In this document: positions 1-9,106 of the stretch, one piece after another
Layout of the letters: each line of letters starts with the position of its first letter
Numbering within the stretch: position 1 is the first letter of the stretch
Assembly: GCA_900074725.1 (NCBI GenBank)
Contig: LT598454.1
Coordinates: 130,854 to 194,853, forward strand
DNA length: 64,000 bases
Direction of reading: 5' to 3'
Origin: Lachancea dasiensis
Lineage: Eukaryota > Ascomycota > Saccharomycetes > Saccharomycetales > Saccharomycetaceae
Made by a program: the position numbers and the translations under genes
Notes under the pieces: model-generated
Told to the model about the DNA's origin: nothing
Seen by the model: only the letters and a program-made list of their open reading frames with translations
Databases searched by the model: none

Positions 1-40
1 TCGAACTCTTCTTCTTCTTCTTCTTCTTCTTCTTCGCCCT
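1..40. repeat. (TTC)n trinucleotide tract coding poly-Glu
   Basis: About nine consecutive TTC units at 9 to 35 (GAA on the coding strand) code a Glu run in the partial gene. The tract is in frame, so length changes would only alter the number of Glu residues. Confidence 0.85.
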
Positions 41-1319
41 GTTCTTGTGGTTTATGCTCCCCGACCTTCTCCTGCGTCCCACTTGTCATTGTAAGCTCTG
101 GGCGGTCGGGTAGCTCGCGAAATGTTTCCTCTTGGAGATGGAGGCTATTGTCGAGGCCCTTGACGCTGCTAGAATCGAATGGGACCGCGTCAGGTATGTC
201 ACCATCGATATCGGATGATTCTAGTTTAACTTGGCCCTCTTCATATCCTGCCACACTCACAGCGCTCCTGCGGGAGTCAACGCCCCATGATTTTCTGTCA
301 GCAGAGGAATCGGAGACGTTGGGTGCTTTGCTAGATACGCTGATACGTGGAACGGATGTAGGATGTTCTGGCTGCTTCCTGGGAGAAAAATTCACATGTA
401 GCTCTGCCACTGGGGAAAAGCTTATACTGGAGTTGGATATCCTACTGCTGTTGGGGCCCGCGCCAAGGTCAGATCTTTCGGACCTTGGCAAGTCTGCCTG
501 TTGTGTTTGCAACCCAAGTACGTCTGGCCCGCCACTTAGGCGCATGAAAGAGTTCCATTTCTCAGCGTTACCAGCCTTCTCGGGACTTTCGTACTGGCTC
601 TGTGCGTCTTCAAAATTGTCATTGCTCATGTTGGTAGACGCATGTGAGCCACCCAAGTATGGCGATACTTCACGTTCGGCCTGAGAAGAGAAGCTTTCAT
701 TGGAGTTTTGCGTTAACTGCAGGAAACTCTTCTCCACGGGATCGAAATCTGCCGCGCTAGTTCGCTCAGGTGCCGGAACCGCGCTCACTTTGTTCTCAAA
801 ATCGAACCCTGACGATACCCTGTTAACAAACAGATTTGAGCCCGATGGAACAGAAAGCCTTGCGCCGCCTTTGGAGACAAGGCTCGAGCCGGATGCGCTC
901 TTCGGATGTGAGTCCGATCTGCCCTCTCCCTGTGTCTGGGCCTGTGATACCCCCATGCGATGGTCCCACTGCGCATGTGCTTGCGGGGTATGCTCTGCGG
1001 ACGAGTTGGGGCTCGAAAGAGGCTCGTGTATCAGAGTTGGGTGCTCTGATGAACCATTGGGTGCCTTATACACATGCCCACTGACGGATCTCTGGCTATT
1101 GTTGCCCAACTGGTGGGCTGAAATACCGCCCCAGTTCTTCCCAGATTCGGCCCTACCCCCTTCACTCACATGTCTCCCACTCTGCAGAGGCTGGCGATAC
1201 TTTCCGGCCTTCCCATCTTTATCGAAGTTCACATCAAAGCCTGCTCTTTCCAGTGCCGTTCTATACCTGACCCGTGGATTTATTGCGGGAAACGGTGAGC
1301 TGTAAATCGATCCTTGCAT
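1..1319 (-). CDS. Ser/Glu-rich protein, unidentified, 3' end outside window
   Basis: An open frame of 439 codons runs from an ATG at 1319 to the left edge without a stop, so the C-terminal part is missing. The N terminus (MQGSIYSSPFPAINPRVRYR) and the following TALERAGFD look like a conserved motif. After that the protein becomes low complexity: rich in Ser, Asn, Gln and Pro, with many SP and SS pairs, ending at the edge in a run of about nine Glu coded by a GAA/GAG (TTC on the plus strand) repeat. I see no membrane segment or enzymatic motif. This suggests a largely disordered, perhaps phosphorylated cortical or regulatory protein, but I do not recognise it and infer no function. Open frames on the opposite strand here are shadows. 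Confidence 0.7.
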   Translation of the reverse strand, partial: MQGSIYSSPFPAINPRVRYRTALERAGFDVNFDKDGKAGKYRQPLQSGRHVSEGGRAESGKNWGGISAHQLGNNSQRSVSGHVYKAPNGSSEHPTLIHEPLSSPNSSAEHTPQAHAQWDHRMGVSQAQTQGEGRSDSHPKSASGSSLVSKGGARLSVPSGSNLFVNRVSSGFDFENKVSAVPAPERTSAADFDPVEKSFLQLTQNSNESFSSQAEREVSPYLGGSHASTNMSNDNFEDAQSQYESPEKAGNAEKWNSFMRLSGGPDVLGLQTQQADLPRSERSDLGAGPNSSRISNSSISFSPVAELHVNFSPRKQPEHPTSVPRISVSSKAPNVSDSSADRKSWGVDSRRSAVSVAGYEEGQVKLESSDIDGDIPDAVPFDSSSVKGLDNSLHLQEETFRELPDRPELTMTSGTQEKVGEHKPQEQGEEEEEEEEEEF

Positions 1320-1706
1320 TGCCCTATTGGTTGTAGTATTTAGATATCCCAGAATATGGAGTCAACCTTTGTGGATTCTGCTGGTGTTGATATTTTCGGG
1401 ATTGATCGGCTACCTCGCAATGCGTTCATTTTTCAAAGTTTTCTTTCTCATTGTCTAAAGAGACGCGACAACGACGCGAAAACATAATGTAAACACTGAC
1501 ACCAGTAAAGTATTGGAAAGAAAGAGTTCAGATCAATTCTTGGGATGGAAATGCGTGTAACTTGTGGCCCAGGGCGTTGAAAACGCCTTTAGAAACTATA
1601 TAAAACTATAGATCAAACTTTGGTTGTCACTGGAGTTGCGAGCCTATTTAATGAGTTCTAGGTAGTTTGTTGCAAACGGCTTCCTGGTGTCGGCCCAAAG
1701 ATAAGC
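1320..1706. other. intergenic, 5' of partial gene and 3' of STE24
   Basis: This holds the promoter of the partial minus-strand gene and the 3' region of STE24. AT-rich stretches are present, but I see no RNA gene or clear regulatory motif. Confidence 0.5.
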
Positions 1707-3074
1707 CTAATCTTTTTTCTGCTCGCTCACATAGTCTAGAGCATTCAATCTTTCGGGTAAGGTTGGGTGCGAGTAATGGTAGCTCGAGAAAATAGGATCC
1801 ACGTTCATTGTCGACAGGTTTTTCACTTGCAGGTTGATCAATGCATGACACAGATCTTTTCTGTATCCCAGCTTCTTGGCATAGGCGTCAGCTTGGTATT
1901 CGTGGAATCTGGAAAGTAGATTGACACCAAAATTCATACCACACTCGAGCGGCTGAAGCAGATCGTTGAATAGCATGAAGCCGATGAGGACCGGCAATTG
2001 GGGCGTGACGACGACGGCCCGGCTGGGAGAGGCTCCATTGCCCACGAAGAACCCAAACGCCGAGTATAGCGACTGGTTCTGGTATGCAGCAGTGAAAAGG
2101 GAAAAAATGAAGCCGATGTGGATTTCGCTGAAAGCGAGCATGCGTAGAATGTGGTTCTCTTGCCAGTGGCCTATTTCGTGTGCGAGAACGGCAGTGATCT
2201 CGTCGACGGACGCATCCTTAACGAGGGTATCGTACAGCACAATGCGCTTGCTGGTGAAGGGGAGGCCCGTGAAGTAAGCATTGGAGTGCGAAGAGCGCTT
2301 GGAACCGTCCACCACAAAAATCTTGTCAAGAGGGAAGTTGACGCGCTTGGCAAGAGCATGGATGGATGTCTTGAGTTCACCGTCTTCCAAAGGAGTGAAT
2401 TTGTTGAACAAAGGCATGATGTAAACAGGGATCAAAGTCATGGCCAAGATTTGGACCACTAGGATAAAGCCACAAATGTAGGCCAAAAAGTTTGTGGGGA
2501 ACGCTTCGAAAATCTTCAAAAAGGCATACATGACCGGCATGCCAATCACGGCACTTAGTAGCGAGCCCTTGACCTTGTCAGTGATCCACAGTCCCACAGT
2601 CAACTTGTTGAATCCATATTTTTCTTCCAGCACGAAGTGTTGGTAGTAGGACAGCGGAAGTTCCAGAATAGTGGAGATGTTAGACAGAACGGTGAAAAAC
2701 CACAAGCTTTGTCCGATGGTAGAGGTGGCAATCAGCTTCGATGGTAACTTGTTGGCCACAGCCACGCCTAGGTGCCATAGGCGAGGCAACAGGTCCAATT
2801 TGATCACGCACAGATTTTGTACCAGACTGAACACGCTGGAAAACATGTTGAACTTCATCTTCGAACGAGAATAATCCTCAGATTTTTGGAACGTCTCTGC
2901 ATCAACCGCACCTTCCAGCACTTCAGGAAGCTTCTTGCTGGCAAGGGTACGATATTGACGATAACTTAAGTACGTCTCGAACCCGAACTGACCCAGCGTG
3001 AAAGCAGTTATGACTGCTTTCCATGGGATATTGGAATTGTCGAAAAATGCTTGAATGCTATCTACAAAAGACAT
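1707..3074 (-). CDS. STE24: CAAX prenyl protease 1 (Ste24)
   Basis: A zinc metalloprotease of the ER and inner nuclear membrane. In yeast it removes the AAX tripeptide from prenylated a-factor and makes a second N-terminal cut; it also clears clogged translocons. The 455-residue protein has the M48 zinc motif HEIGH at residues 299 to 303. The third ligand is probably Glu392 in HEYQADAYAKKLGY. It has several hydrophobic segments and the conserved VVDGSKRSSHSNAYFTGLP block. Length matches S. cerevisiae Ste24 (453). The start is the ATG at 3074; the C terminus ends in EQKKD. In S. cerevisiae it is adjacent to TDA4 (YJR116W/YJR117W), and that pair is kept here. Confidence 0.97.
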   Translation of the reverse strand: MSFVDSIQAFFDNSNIPWKAVITAFTLGQFGFETYLSYRQYRTLASKKLPEVLEGAVDAETFQKSEDYSRSKMKFNMFSSVFSLVQNLCVIKLDLLPRLWHLGVAVANKLPSKLIATSTIGQSLWFFTVLSNISTILELPLSYYQHFVLEEKYGFNKLTVGLWITDKVKGSLLSAVIGMPVMYAFLKIFEAFPTNFLAYICGFILVVQILAMTLIPVYIMPLFNKFTPLEDGELKTSIHALAKRVNFPLDKIFVVDGSKRSSHSNAYFTGLPFTSKRIVLYDTLVKDASVDEITAVLAHEIGHWQENHILRMLAFSEIHIGFIFSLFTAAYQNQSLYSAFGFFVGNGASPSRAVVVTPQLPVLIGFMLFNDLLQPLECGMNFGVNLLSRFHEYQADAYAKKLGYRKDLCHALINLQVKNLSTMNVDPIFSSYHYSHPTLPERLNALDYVSEQKKD

Positions 3075-3477
3075 CTTCCTTGTGCTCTACAGAGGATGCA
3101 ATGGCAAGTTGTATGAAGTTTAGATAAAGGCTTTGAACATACAGCTAATTTTGCTAAGGCGAAACGCTCAAGTAGGCCTGAAAGTAACTTGATACGTAGG
3201 TGAGAGCTGCTCTGAGCATGGATTACAGGATGTGTGAGGCGGGTGTCCATCCGTGGCTTCAAATCCAGCAGCGCATTATCACAAGCGATATTCGACAAGA
3301 CACTGGAGGCTCTTTACTGCGTGTTCTAAAAATCAGCCAGATCAAAAGATCAAAGGTGTGGATGGAGAGGAAAAAAATAGAGGTGAGATGAGGCCAGTGT
3401 GCACATTCATCCGAGGTTTGTGCGGGCCCTGAAAATATCACAATTTAACCCAGCACCAGGCCAGCCCGTCTTTAAGT
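3075..3477. other. intergenic between TDA4 3' end and STE24 start
   Basis: About 400 bases act as the STE24 promoter. Small open frames here have no recognisable content, and I see no RNA gene or motif of note. Confidence 0.5.
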
Positions 3478-4293
3478 TCAACCCATCTTACTATCCTTCT
3501 TGGATCCACGGGCCATTTTTTTGGCGATGCGCATCATTTTGTTTAGCCACAGTACATTCAAGGCATCCAAACCTACATTCAGTGGCATGACTGTCAACGG
3601 AAGCCACATTGGCACAACGTGTCTCTCCATCCAAAATTGACGAATGAGGATAAACACCGCGGAGAATCCCCACAGTATGCGTACCACAAAGAACGTGAGT
3701 ATCAACAGGGCCCCATTGAGGGCGTTAAACCACAGAGGAACGACAGGTTTTGTCGCGGAGCGCGACAACTGGCTAATGTACCAGTTGACATTCACAAACG
3801 GCGTCGAAGCCTCGAAGATCAGGAACTTTCCAATCCAGGACTGGCAGAACGGGGTCAGGGACACGGCAAACACATACAGCGAGGCCAGAGCGTGGCCCAA
3901 AAACCCGACTCCAAACATCGAAAAGTGCTCGACGCACACAACCAGGTCCCATACGAAGTACCCGCACGTCACAGCAGCGACCATCGAGTTGTAGGAGCTT
4001 TGGTAAGCCACCACACTGGTGGATAATGGTTCCAGCAAGATGGGCCACGCCAATGCCAGGCTGATGACGCATTGCACCATGGAAACCGTGTGGATGTCAA
4101 AATTCAGCTTTACCTTCTTGTCCTCGAGCTGGGTGTAGTGCTTCCCGAATACCAGCCGGTTCGCCAGTGGTGCAAACCACAGGCCCACCACAAAGTGGTA
4201 TATCAGAAACGAAATCAAGATTTCATGCGAATGCCGCAAGATGAGATTATCACTACCAGCAAACGGCGAGTATGCCAAAAAGGGGTCCTCCAT
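3478..4293 (-). CDS. TDA4: TLC-domain multi-pass membrane protein (Tda4-like)
   Basis: A 271-residue protein with about six to seven hydrophobic segments, of the TRAM/LAG1/CLN8 (TLC) type. Residues near 76 to 130 carry the early TLC region (DIHTVSMVQCVISLALAWP), followed by YFVWDLVVCVEHFSMFG with the conserved Asp and His. The C terminus is basic (KKMARGSKKDSKMG). S. cerevisiae TDA4 (YJR116W) is close in size and borders STE24, as here, which supports orthology. The biochemical role is not established; other TLC proteins act in ceramide synthesis or lipid handling. The start is the ATG at 4293, close to a conserved short N-terminal region before the first membrane segment. Confidence 0.88.
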   Translation of the reverse strand: MEDPFLAYSPFAGSDNLILRHSHEILISFLIYHFVVGLWFAPLANRLVFGKHYTQLEDKKVKLNFDIHTVSMVQCVISLALAWPILLEPLSTSVVAYQSSYNSMVAAVTCGYFVWDLVVCVEHFSMFGVGFLGHALASLYVFAVSLTPFCQSWIGKFLIFEASTPFVNVNWYISQLSRSATKPVVPLWFNALNGALLILTFFVVRILWGFSAVFILIRQFWMERHVVPMWLPLTVMPLNVGLDALNVLWLNKMMRIAKKMARGSKKDSKMG

Positions 4294-5654
4294 TCACAAG
4301 TGCTGAGCTTGGCGTAAGACGGAGTTCGATACAATTGACGTGAGTCCAGGTAAATAACGTGCTGGAGAGACAATGGTCGAGCCTTGATTCCAGGGGAAAG
4401 GCATACGAGGGCCTGATTCCCGCGTGCAATTTATAAGAGCGAGGGAACTACTGCACTGTATACGAGTGCCTCAGAGTTGTGAGTCTAACTTGTTCCATTG
4501 AAGCCAGACGGCACTACCCTTGCGGTGTGGTGAATCGTGGGCGTGGGTTTGGGTGGCTTTGAACCCGGGAAATAGAAAAATGGTCAGTTTACGGAGATAA
4601 AAACGTTACGGCCTGTGTGTAGGTAGTTTACATGTTTTGAAAAGTGCGGAAGACTTCGAGACAAACGTGTACAATCATATATGTGACTTCTTCGCGGGTT
4701 CTGCAAATATGCAATATTGAGTATCATACCTTGGAAGGGTTTGAGCGGGCTGTGGATTACCATCCGACGTCCAACACTTGTTGTGAAAGACCTTAAACGA
4801 GCAGCGGAAAGTCTGGCCAGCTCGGAACGGAAGTAGAACTTTCTGGCGTTGAACGACTCCCCCGCCAGCTTTCGTAAAGTCCAGGTATCCTCCGTGGGGC
4901 CCGAAGTGACGCATCTACACCACCAATGACAGGCTATTGCTCATCATCATTATATACCTTTTTGTCACCGGTGACAGAATTAATGAAACTTCCGGACCAG
5001 TTCACTGACGAACGAGTGTGAAGCCCGCAAGGAACAAGAGTTTTCGAAAATTGTCACAAGGCCCATACCGCACATGGTCAAAGAAATTCGGATCGTACTA
5101 CTGGGACGTGAGGTGCGCTTTTCACCACTCGGGTTGTCGCGCACGAAAACTAGCACCATGGAAGGAAGAGTTGCTTCCCACAGCCGCAGCTCAATAATTG
5201 CTACATCAATGAATCAAGGTCTCAAGTCTTTGCACCATTCTTTACTAAGAACCCCTTCTCGCGGCCGAGACGCGAACACAAATTGGTGTTCTACCTGACT
5301 CAGACTTAAAGATAGTCAAACACCGGCATACAAATCAACTGGAAGAAGCGCAGCTGCTAAGCTCCGGATACCAGATTGAATACTGTGCCGGACTGGATTG
5401 TTGGAATTGCGTCTCAAATCGATAAAGCCACTTTTTGACTCGAGAAACTCCACGTGAAATACCAGCTGCATGTGAATTGGATCGACGATTTTAACGTAAA
5501 ATTTGACACGGTTCGGTTGGAATAACCTTCGGATTTGGCTGTTGGACCACGGTCTATCATACCATCAAACTCGTCCCGTTGATTCGTGAGTTGAAATTGG
5601 TTTTGCTTAGATATCTTTAAACTCGTCTTTCCCGCCTTTTCTTCAACTGCAATT
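4294..5654. other. divergent intergenic region TDA4 / ADO1
   Basis: A 1.36 kb promoter region between two genes read away from each other. Short open frames at 4675 to 4914 (minus) and 5074 to 5298 (plus) have ATGs, but I recognise neither product. TGACTC elements near the ADO1 end are listed separately. No tRNA-like B box or other RNA gene was found. Confidence 0.5.
5296..5441. promoter_or_regulatory. two TGACTC elements upstream of ADO1
   Basis: TGACTCA at 5296 to 5302 and TGACTC at 5436 to 5441 lie about 360 and 220 bases before the ADO1 ATG. TGACTC is the core bound by Gcn4 and by Bas1 in S. cerevisiae; Bas1 controls purine genes. Seeing the motif is direct. That either factor acts here is inference. 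Confidence 0.45.
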
Positions 5655-6686
5655 ATGAGCTCTACAACTGGTCCCAAGTTGGTGTGTCTTGGAAATCCAT
5701 TGCTGGACATCCAGGCCACTGTTTCGGATGAATATCTGGCTAAATATGAATTGAAGGCTAACGATGCCATCCTTGTGGACGCCAGCTCGAACGAGCCCAA
5801 AATGGCGATTTTTGATGAGCTTTTGCAGGTCCCAGATGTCAAGTTCATCGCGGGCGGGGCTGCTCAAAACACCGCTAGAGGCGCTGCCTACATCCTAGGT
5901 AAGGGCAAAGTCGGATACTTCGGATCTGTTGGCCAAGATAAGTTTTCTGCCAAGCTTTTGGCCGAGAACGAAGCTGCAGGTGTGGTCTCTTACTACCAGG
6001 AACAGTCGGACGTCGGCACCGGTAAGTGTGCCGCTTTGATCACCGGCCACAACAGGTCTTTGGTTACCGATTTAGGGGCTGCTAACCACTTCACTCCTGC
6101 CCAACTTGAAAGACACTGGTCTGTCGTTGAGCAAGCTGACTTGTTTTATGTCGGTGGCTTCCACTTGACCGTGTCGCCAGACGCGATTGTCAAGCTTGGG
6201 AAACACGCTCAGGAAACCGGCAAGCCTTTCGCGTTGAACTTGAGCGCCCCTTTCATTCCACAATTTTTCAAGTCTGCGTTGGAACAGGTCTTACCATACA
6301 CCACTTACGTTATCGCCAACGAGTCTGAGGCCGCCTCCTACGCCGAAGCCTTTGGTGTCGATGCCAAGGCTGACGACTTGGTTGCGATTGCCAAGCACAT
6401 TGTTGGGGACTCCAAGACCAGAACTGTGATTTTCACCCACGGTTTGGAACCTACCGTGATTGTTTCTTTCCAAGGTGAGCAAGCTATTCCTGTCAAGGCC
6501 TTGCAAGAAGAGAGCATCGTCGACACCAATGGTGCCGGTGACGCTTTTGCTGCTGGTTTCATGGCTGGATTGACTGAAGGTAAGACTCTCAACGAATCCG
6601 TTGACATGGGTCAATGGTTGGCTGCTCTCTCTATCCAAGAGATCGGTGCCACTTACCCAAGCGAGAAGTTGACCTACCAAAACTAG
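5655..6686 (+). CDS. ADO1: adenosine kinase
   Basis: Phosphorylates adenosine to AMP with ATP. It salvages adenosine and drains the product of S-adenosylhomocysteine hydrolysis in the methyl cycle. The 343-residue protein is a PfkB/ribokinase-family enzyme. It has an N-terminal substrate region (LVCLGNPLLDIQA), the GGAAQNTARGAAYILG block near residues 74 to 89, and the C-terminal anion-hole motif DTNGAGDAFAAGF beginning at Asp290, with Asp296 as the expected catalytic base. Length fits S. cerevisiae Ado1 (340). Codon use looks strongly biased toward preferred yeast codons (GGT, GCT, TTG), suggesting high expression. ECM27 follows on the same strand about 165 bases downstream, as in S. cerevisiae (YJR105W, YJR106W). 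Confidence 0.97.
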   Translation: MSSTTGPKLVCLGNPLLDIQATVSDEYLAKYELKANDAILVDASSNEPKMAIFDELLQVPDVKFIAGGAAQNTARGAAYILGKGKVGYFGSVGQDKFSAKLLAENEAAGVVSYYQEQSDVGTGKCAALITGHNRSLVTDLGAANHFTPAQLERHWSVVEQADLFYVGGFHLTVSPDAIVKLGKHAQETGKPFALNLSAPFIPQFFKSALEQVLPYTTYVIANESEAASYAEAFGVDAKADDLVAIAKHIVGDSKTRTVIFTHGLEPTVIVSFQGEQAIPVKALQEESIVDTNGAGDAFAAGFMAGLTEGKTLNESVDMGQWLAALSIQEIGATYPSEKLTYQN

Positions 6687-6850
6687 AGTATATGATTTGT
6701 ATCAAAACTAGATAGCTTAGAAATATAGATTGAATTGGTTTACTGGGATGCATTGATATGTAAGCACGGTTGATGCGAGATGTGTCTTCCGTTTTAATAT
6801 GTAATTGAAGCATTGGCTGTTAATTACAAAGATTAGTTAACAAACAGAGG

Positions 6851-8863
6851 ATGAATTCTAACCAGGCCAGCTACTTTCACACACTGGCCCACCCATTGTC
6901 TCTCTACGAAAATGCACGATTGAACATTCAGTTTGTGGTGTTGAGCATCCTGTACTTAGCCATTTGCTTCGTACTACTGGGTATATGTGCATCGGATTTC
7001 CTATGCCCCACGGTATCGAACATTTCGAAGGACAAACGCTACAGAGGTATATTAACGGGTATCCTGTTGTCATGGTGTAATTCTTCACCAGACCTGTTCA
7101 CCAACTTTATGAGCTGGACCTCATCAAATGCGGCCCCACTGTCTGTGGGCGAAGTGTTAGGCTCGTGCGGATTCATTTTATGTGTGGTTCAAGGGGCGGT
7201 GTTTATAGTAATGGGACGAGCTAATGTTCAGTTGGAGCGCGAGCAGCTGCATCACATCCAAAGGGACCTGTTGTTTATCCTGGCCGCGATGTTGATGATG
7301 TTTTACGTGTGTCTGCGAAACGAGATAACTTTACTCAACTGCACACTCATGGTGGTGTTGTATCTCATTTATGTTGGCTACAAAGCAGGATTTTGGTCAA
7401 AACACCATCACTTACGTCCAGAAATCGGAACAGGTTCAGGTCCAGAGATGGAAGAGCAAGAGTTTTCATCTGAGTCCGATCAAACTTGGAAATTTAGCAT
7501 TTTGAGCGCAATGGATGACGGTGCTTTGTATTCAGAGCTGCAAAAATCGTTAGGGGCTAATGATGAAACCATAACACTGAGAACGCTCCGATCAGATACC
7601 TCATGTGCTGCATACCCGTCCCCTAGGCCCTTGACAGCACCTGGCCCAATATCTATCGACAGGCCAGATGCGAGCCGAACTGCTGTTCATTCATCTCCGC
7701 CTTCTTTTGAAGCATACCATGATGTCGAAGATATCGAGCAGGTATCGCACATAGAAGGTGCTTCAAGAACGAGCCCTATTATTTATGAGCAATTGCTGAG
7801 GAAGAACCTAGAACGTTGGAAAAACGGACTGGTATATCTTTTGGCGCCCCAACTTAAAGATTTTAGACAGAAGTCCAACGTTACAAGGATTATTGCTATT
7901 GTCATGGTGCCGTTTACAGCTCTCCTACGGCTCACTTGTCCACAACATGACAAATTATTAGAGGAGACCAGCGTATCACCAAAAAAAGAGGCTGTTGGAG
8001 CCAAAACTCTGTTTCTTTTGATAATGCAAGCTATATGCACGCCATTCTGCATCCTTTCGCTCCTGTCGGTTCTTGTGGATTTTCAAATTAATAGGTACCA
8101 GCTGTTGACAAGTTCAGTTGTTTCTTGCGCAATGTGCGCCTGTGTATTGACCTTTTTATGGCAAGTCAAAGTGGAGGCGAGGTTTTCCCTCAACGACACT
8201 TCATTTCAAGATGACCGCGGCTTTTTCCGCCTTCGAAGTTTAGAACAGTACCTGGTTCTTCTACTGAACTCATTCGGCATCTTTAGTTGCATTTTATGGA
8301 TATCGACGCTTGCAAATGCTTTAGTGGAAGTGATGGTTCTTTATCAAAGACTTACAGGTGTCTCTGATGGGGTTTTAGGGTTAACCATTTTTTCATGGGG
8401 GAACTCGATCAGTGATTTGATGTCTAACGTTGCGATGTGCAAGTTGCACCTGAGGGTAAATGCTCACACAAATGAACAGAGAGAAGAGCTCGCATCCAGG
8501 TACTTTTTCATCTCCTTAAGCGCCTGTTTTGGAGGCGTACTCCTCAACTCCTTAATCGGCATCGGTCTCAGTGGTTTTGTGGCTAATGCCATGGGAGCGG
8601 AAGGGGTAGATGTAAACCATCTTTGGATTCTCAGGACTGTCCACCTAGGTCACAGCGGTATTGATTTTGAGTTTATCCTTTCAGGGGCATTCATCTTAGT
8701 TCAAGTATTGTTGTTACTTGTTGTATTCTCTGGGATCCGGCCGGTAGCGGAATACCTCTCATCAAATTTGAGAAATGTGGGCATCATTTTATGTTGCTGG
8801 TGGGGCCTAGCTACTCTGGGTAATATAGTCATCGAAACTTCCGGCTTTTCAAGTGCCAATTGA
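6851..8863 (+). CDS. ECM27: Na+(K+)/Ca2+ exchanger-family protein (Ecm27)
   Basis: A 670-residue multi-pass protein of the cation/Ca2+ exchanger superfamily. Two alpha-repeat signatures are visible: SWCNSSPDLFTNFMSW near residues 76 to 91 and IFSWGNSISDLMSNVA in the C-terminal half. Each sits in a hydrophobic bundle, and a hydrophilic loop of roughly 200 residues rich in Ser, Asp and Glu separates them. This is the usual NCX/NCKX layout. S. cerevisiae Ecm27 (725 residues) is similarly built and is thought to act in ER calcium handling. The start is the ATG at 6851. Gene order ADO1-ECM27-LIH1 is conserved. Confidence 0.9.
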   Translation: MNSNQASYFHTLAHPLSLYENARLNIQFVVLSILYLAICFVLLGICASDFLCPTVSNISKDKRYRGILTGILLSWCNSSPDLFTNFMSWTSSNAAPLSVGEVLGSCGFILCVVQGAVFIVMGRANVQLEREQLHHIQRDLLFILAAMLMMFYVCLRNEITLLNCTLMVVLYLIYVGYKAGFWSKHHHLRPEIGTGSGPEMEEQEFSSESDQTWKFSILSAMDDGALYSELQKSLGANDETITLRTLRSDTSCAAYPSPRPLTAPGPISIDRPDASRTAVHSSPPSFEAYHDVEDIEQVSHIEGASRTSPIIYEQLLRKNLERWKNGLVYLLAPQLKDFRQKSNVTRIIAIVMVPFTALLRLTCPQHDKLLEETSVSPKKEAVGAKTLFLLIMQAICTPFCILSLLSVLVDFQINRYQLLTSSVVSCAMCACVLTFLWQVKVEARFSLNDTSFQDDRGFFRLRSLEQYLVLLLNSFGIFSCILWISTLANALVEVMVLYQRLTGVSDGVLGLTIFSWGNSISDLMSNVAMCKLHLRVNAHTNEQREELASRYFFISLSACFGGVLLNSLIGIGLSGFVANAMGAEGVDVNHLWILRTVHLGHSGIDFEFILSGAFILVQVLLLLVVFSGIRPVAEYLSSNLRNVGIILCCWWGLATLGNIVIETSGFSSAN

Positions 8864-9106
8864 CCATTTTCTGTGAACTGTGATCTTGGCAATTTTTTAG
8901 TGACACTCAACTGTCATTATTCTTGGCAATATGTTTCGCATATAACACGCACATTTTGAACTCGAAGAGGACTATAAGACAGACTCTGACGAGCTTGAAG
9001 AATTGGCAAACTCACGGCTTGATAATTGCTAGTGGGTATCGCATCGTCTCCGATTTCCTTCTCTACTCAAACAACTCATATCTAGAGCTTAGCGTCAGGC
9101 GCATAA

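Noticed and set aside
148-1305. Plus-strand open frames in the first 1.3 kb
   Set aside because: The minus strand has one continuous 439-codon frame with a sensible start and composition; the plus-strand frames are its shadows.
4675-4914. 79-codon minus-strand frame starting MRHFGPHGGYLDF
   Set aside because: Has an ATG but no recognisable family and mixed composition; left out for lack of support.
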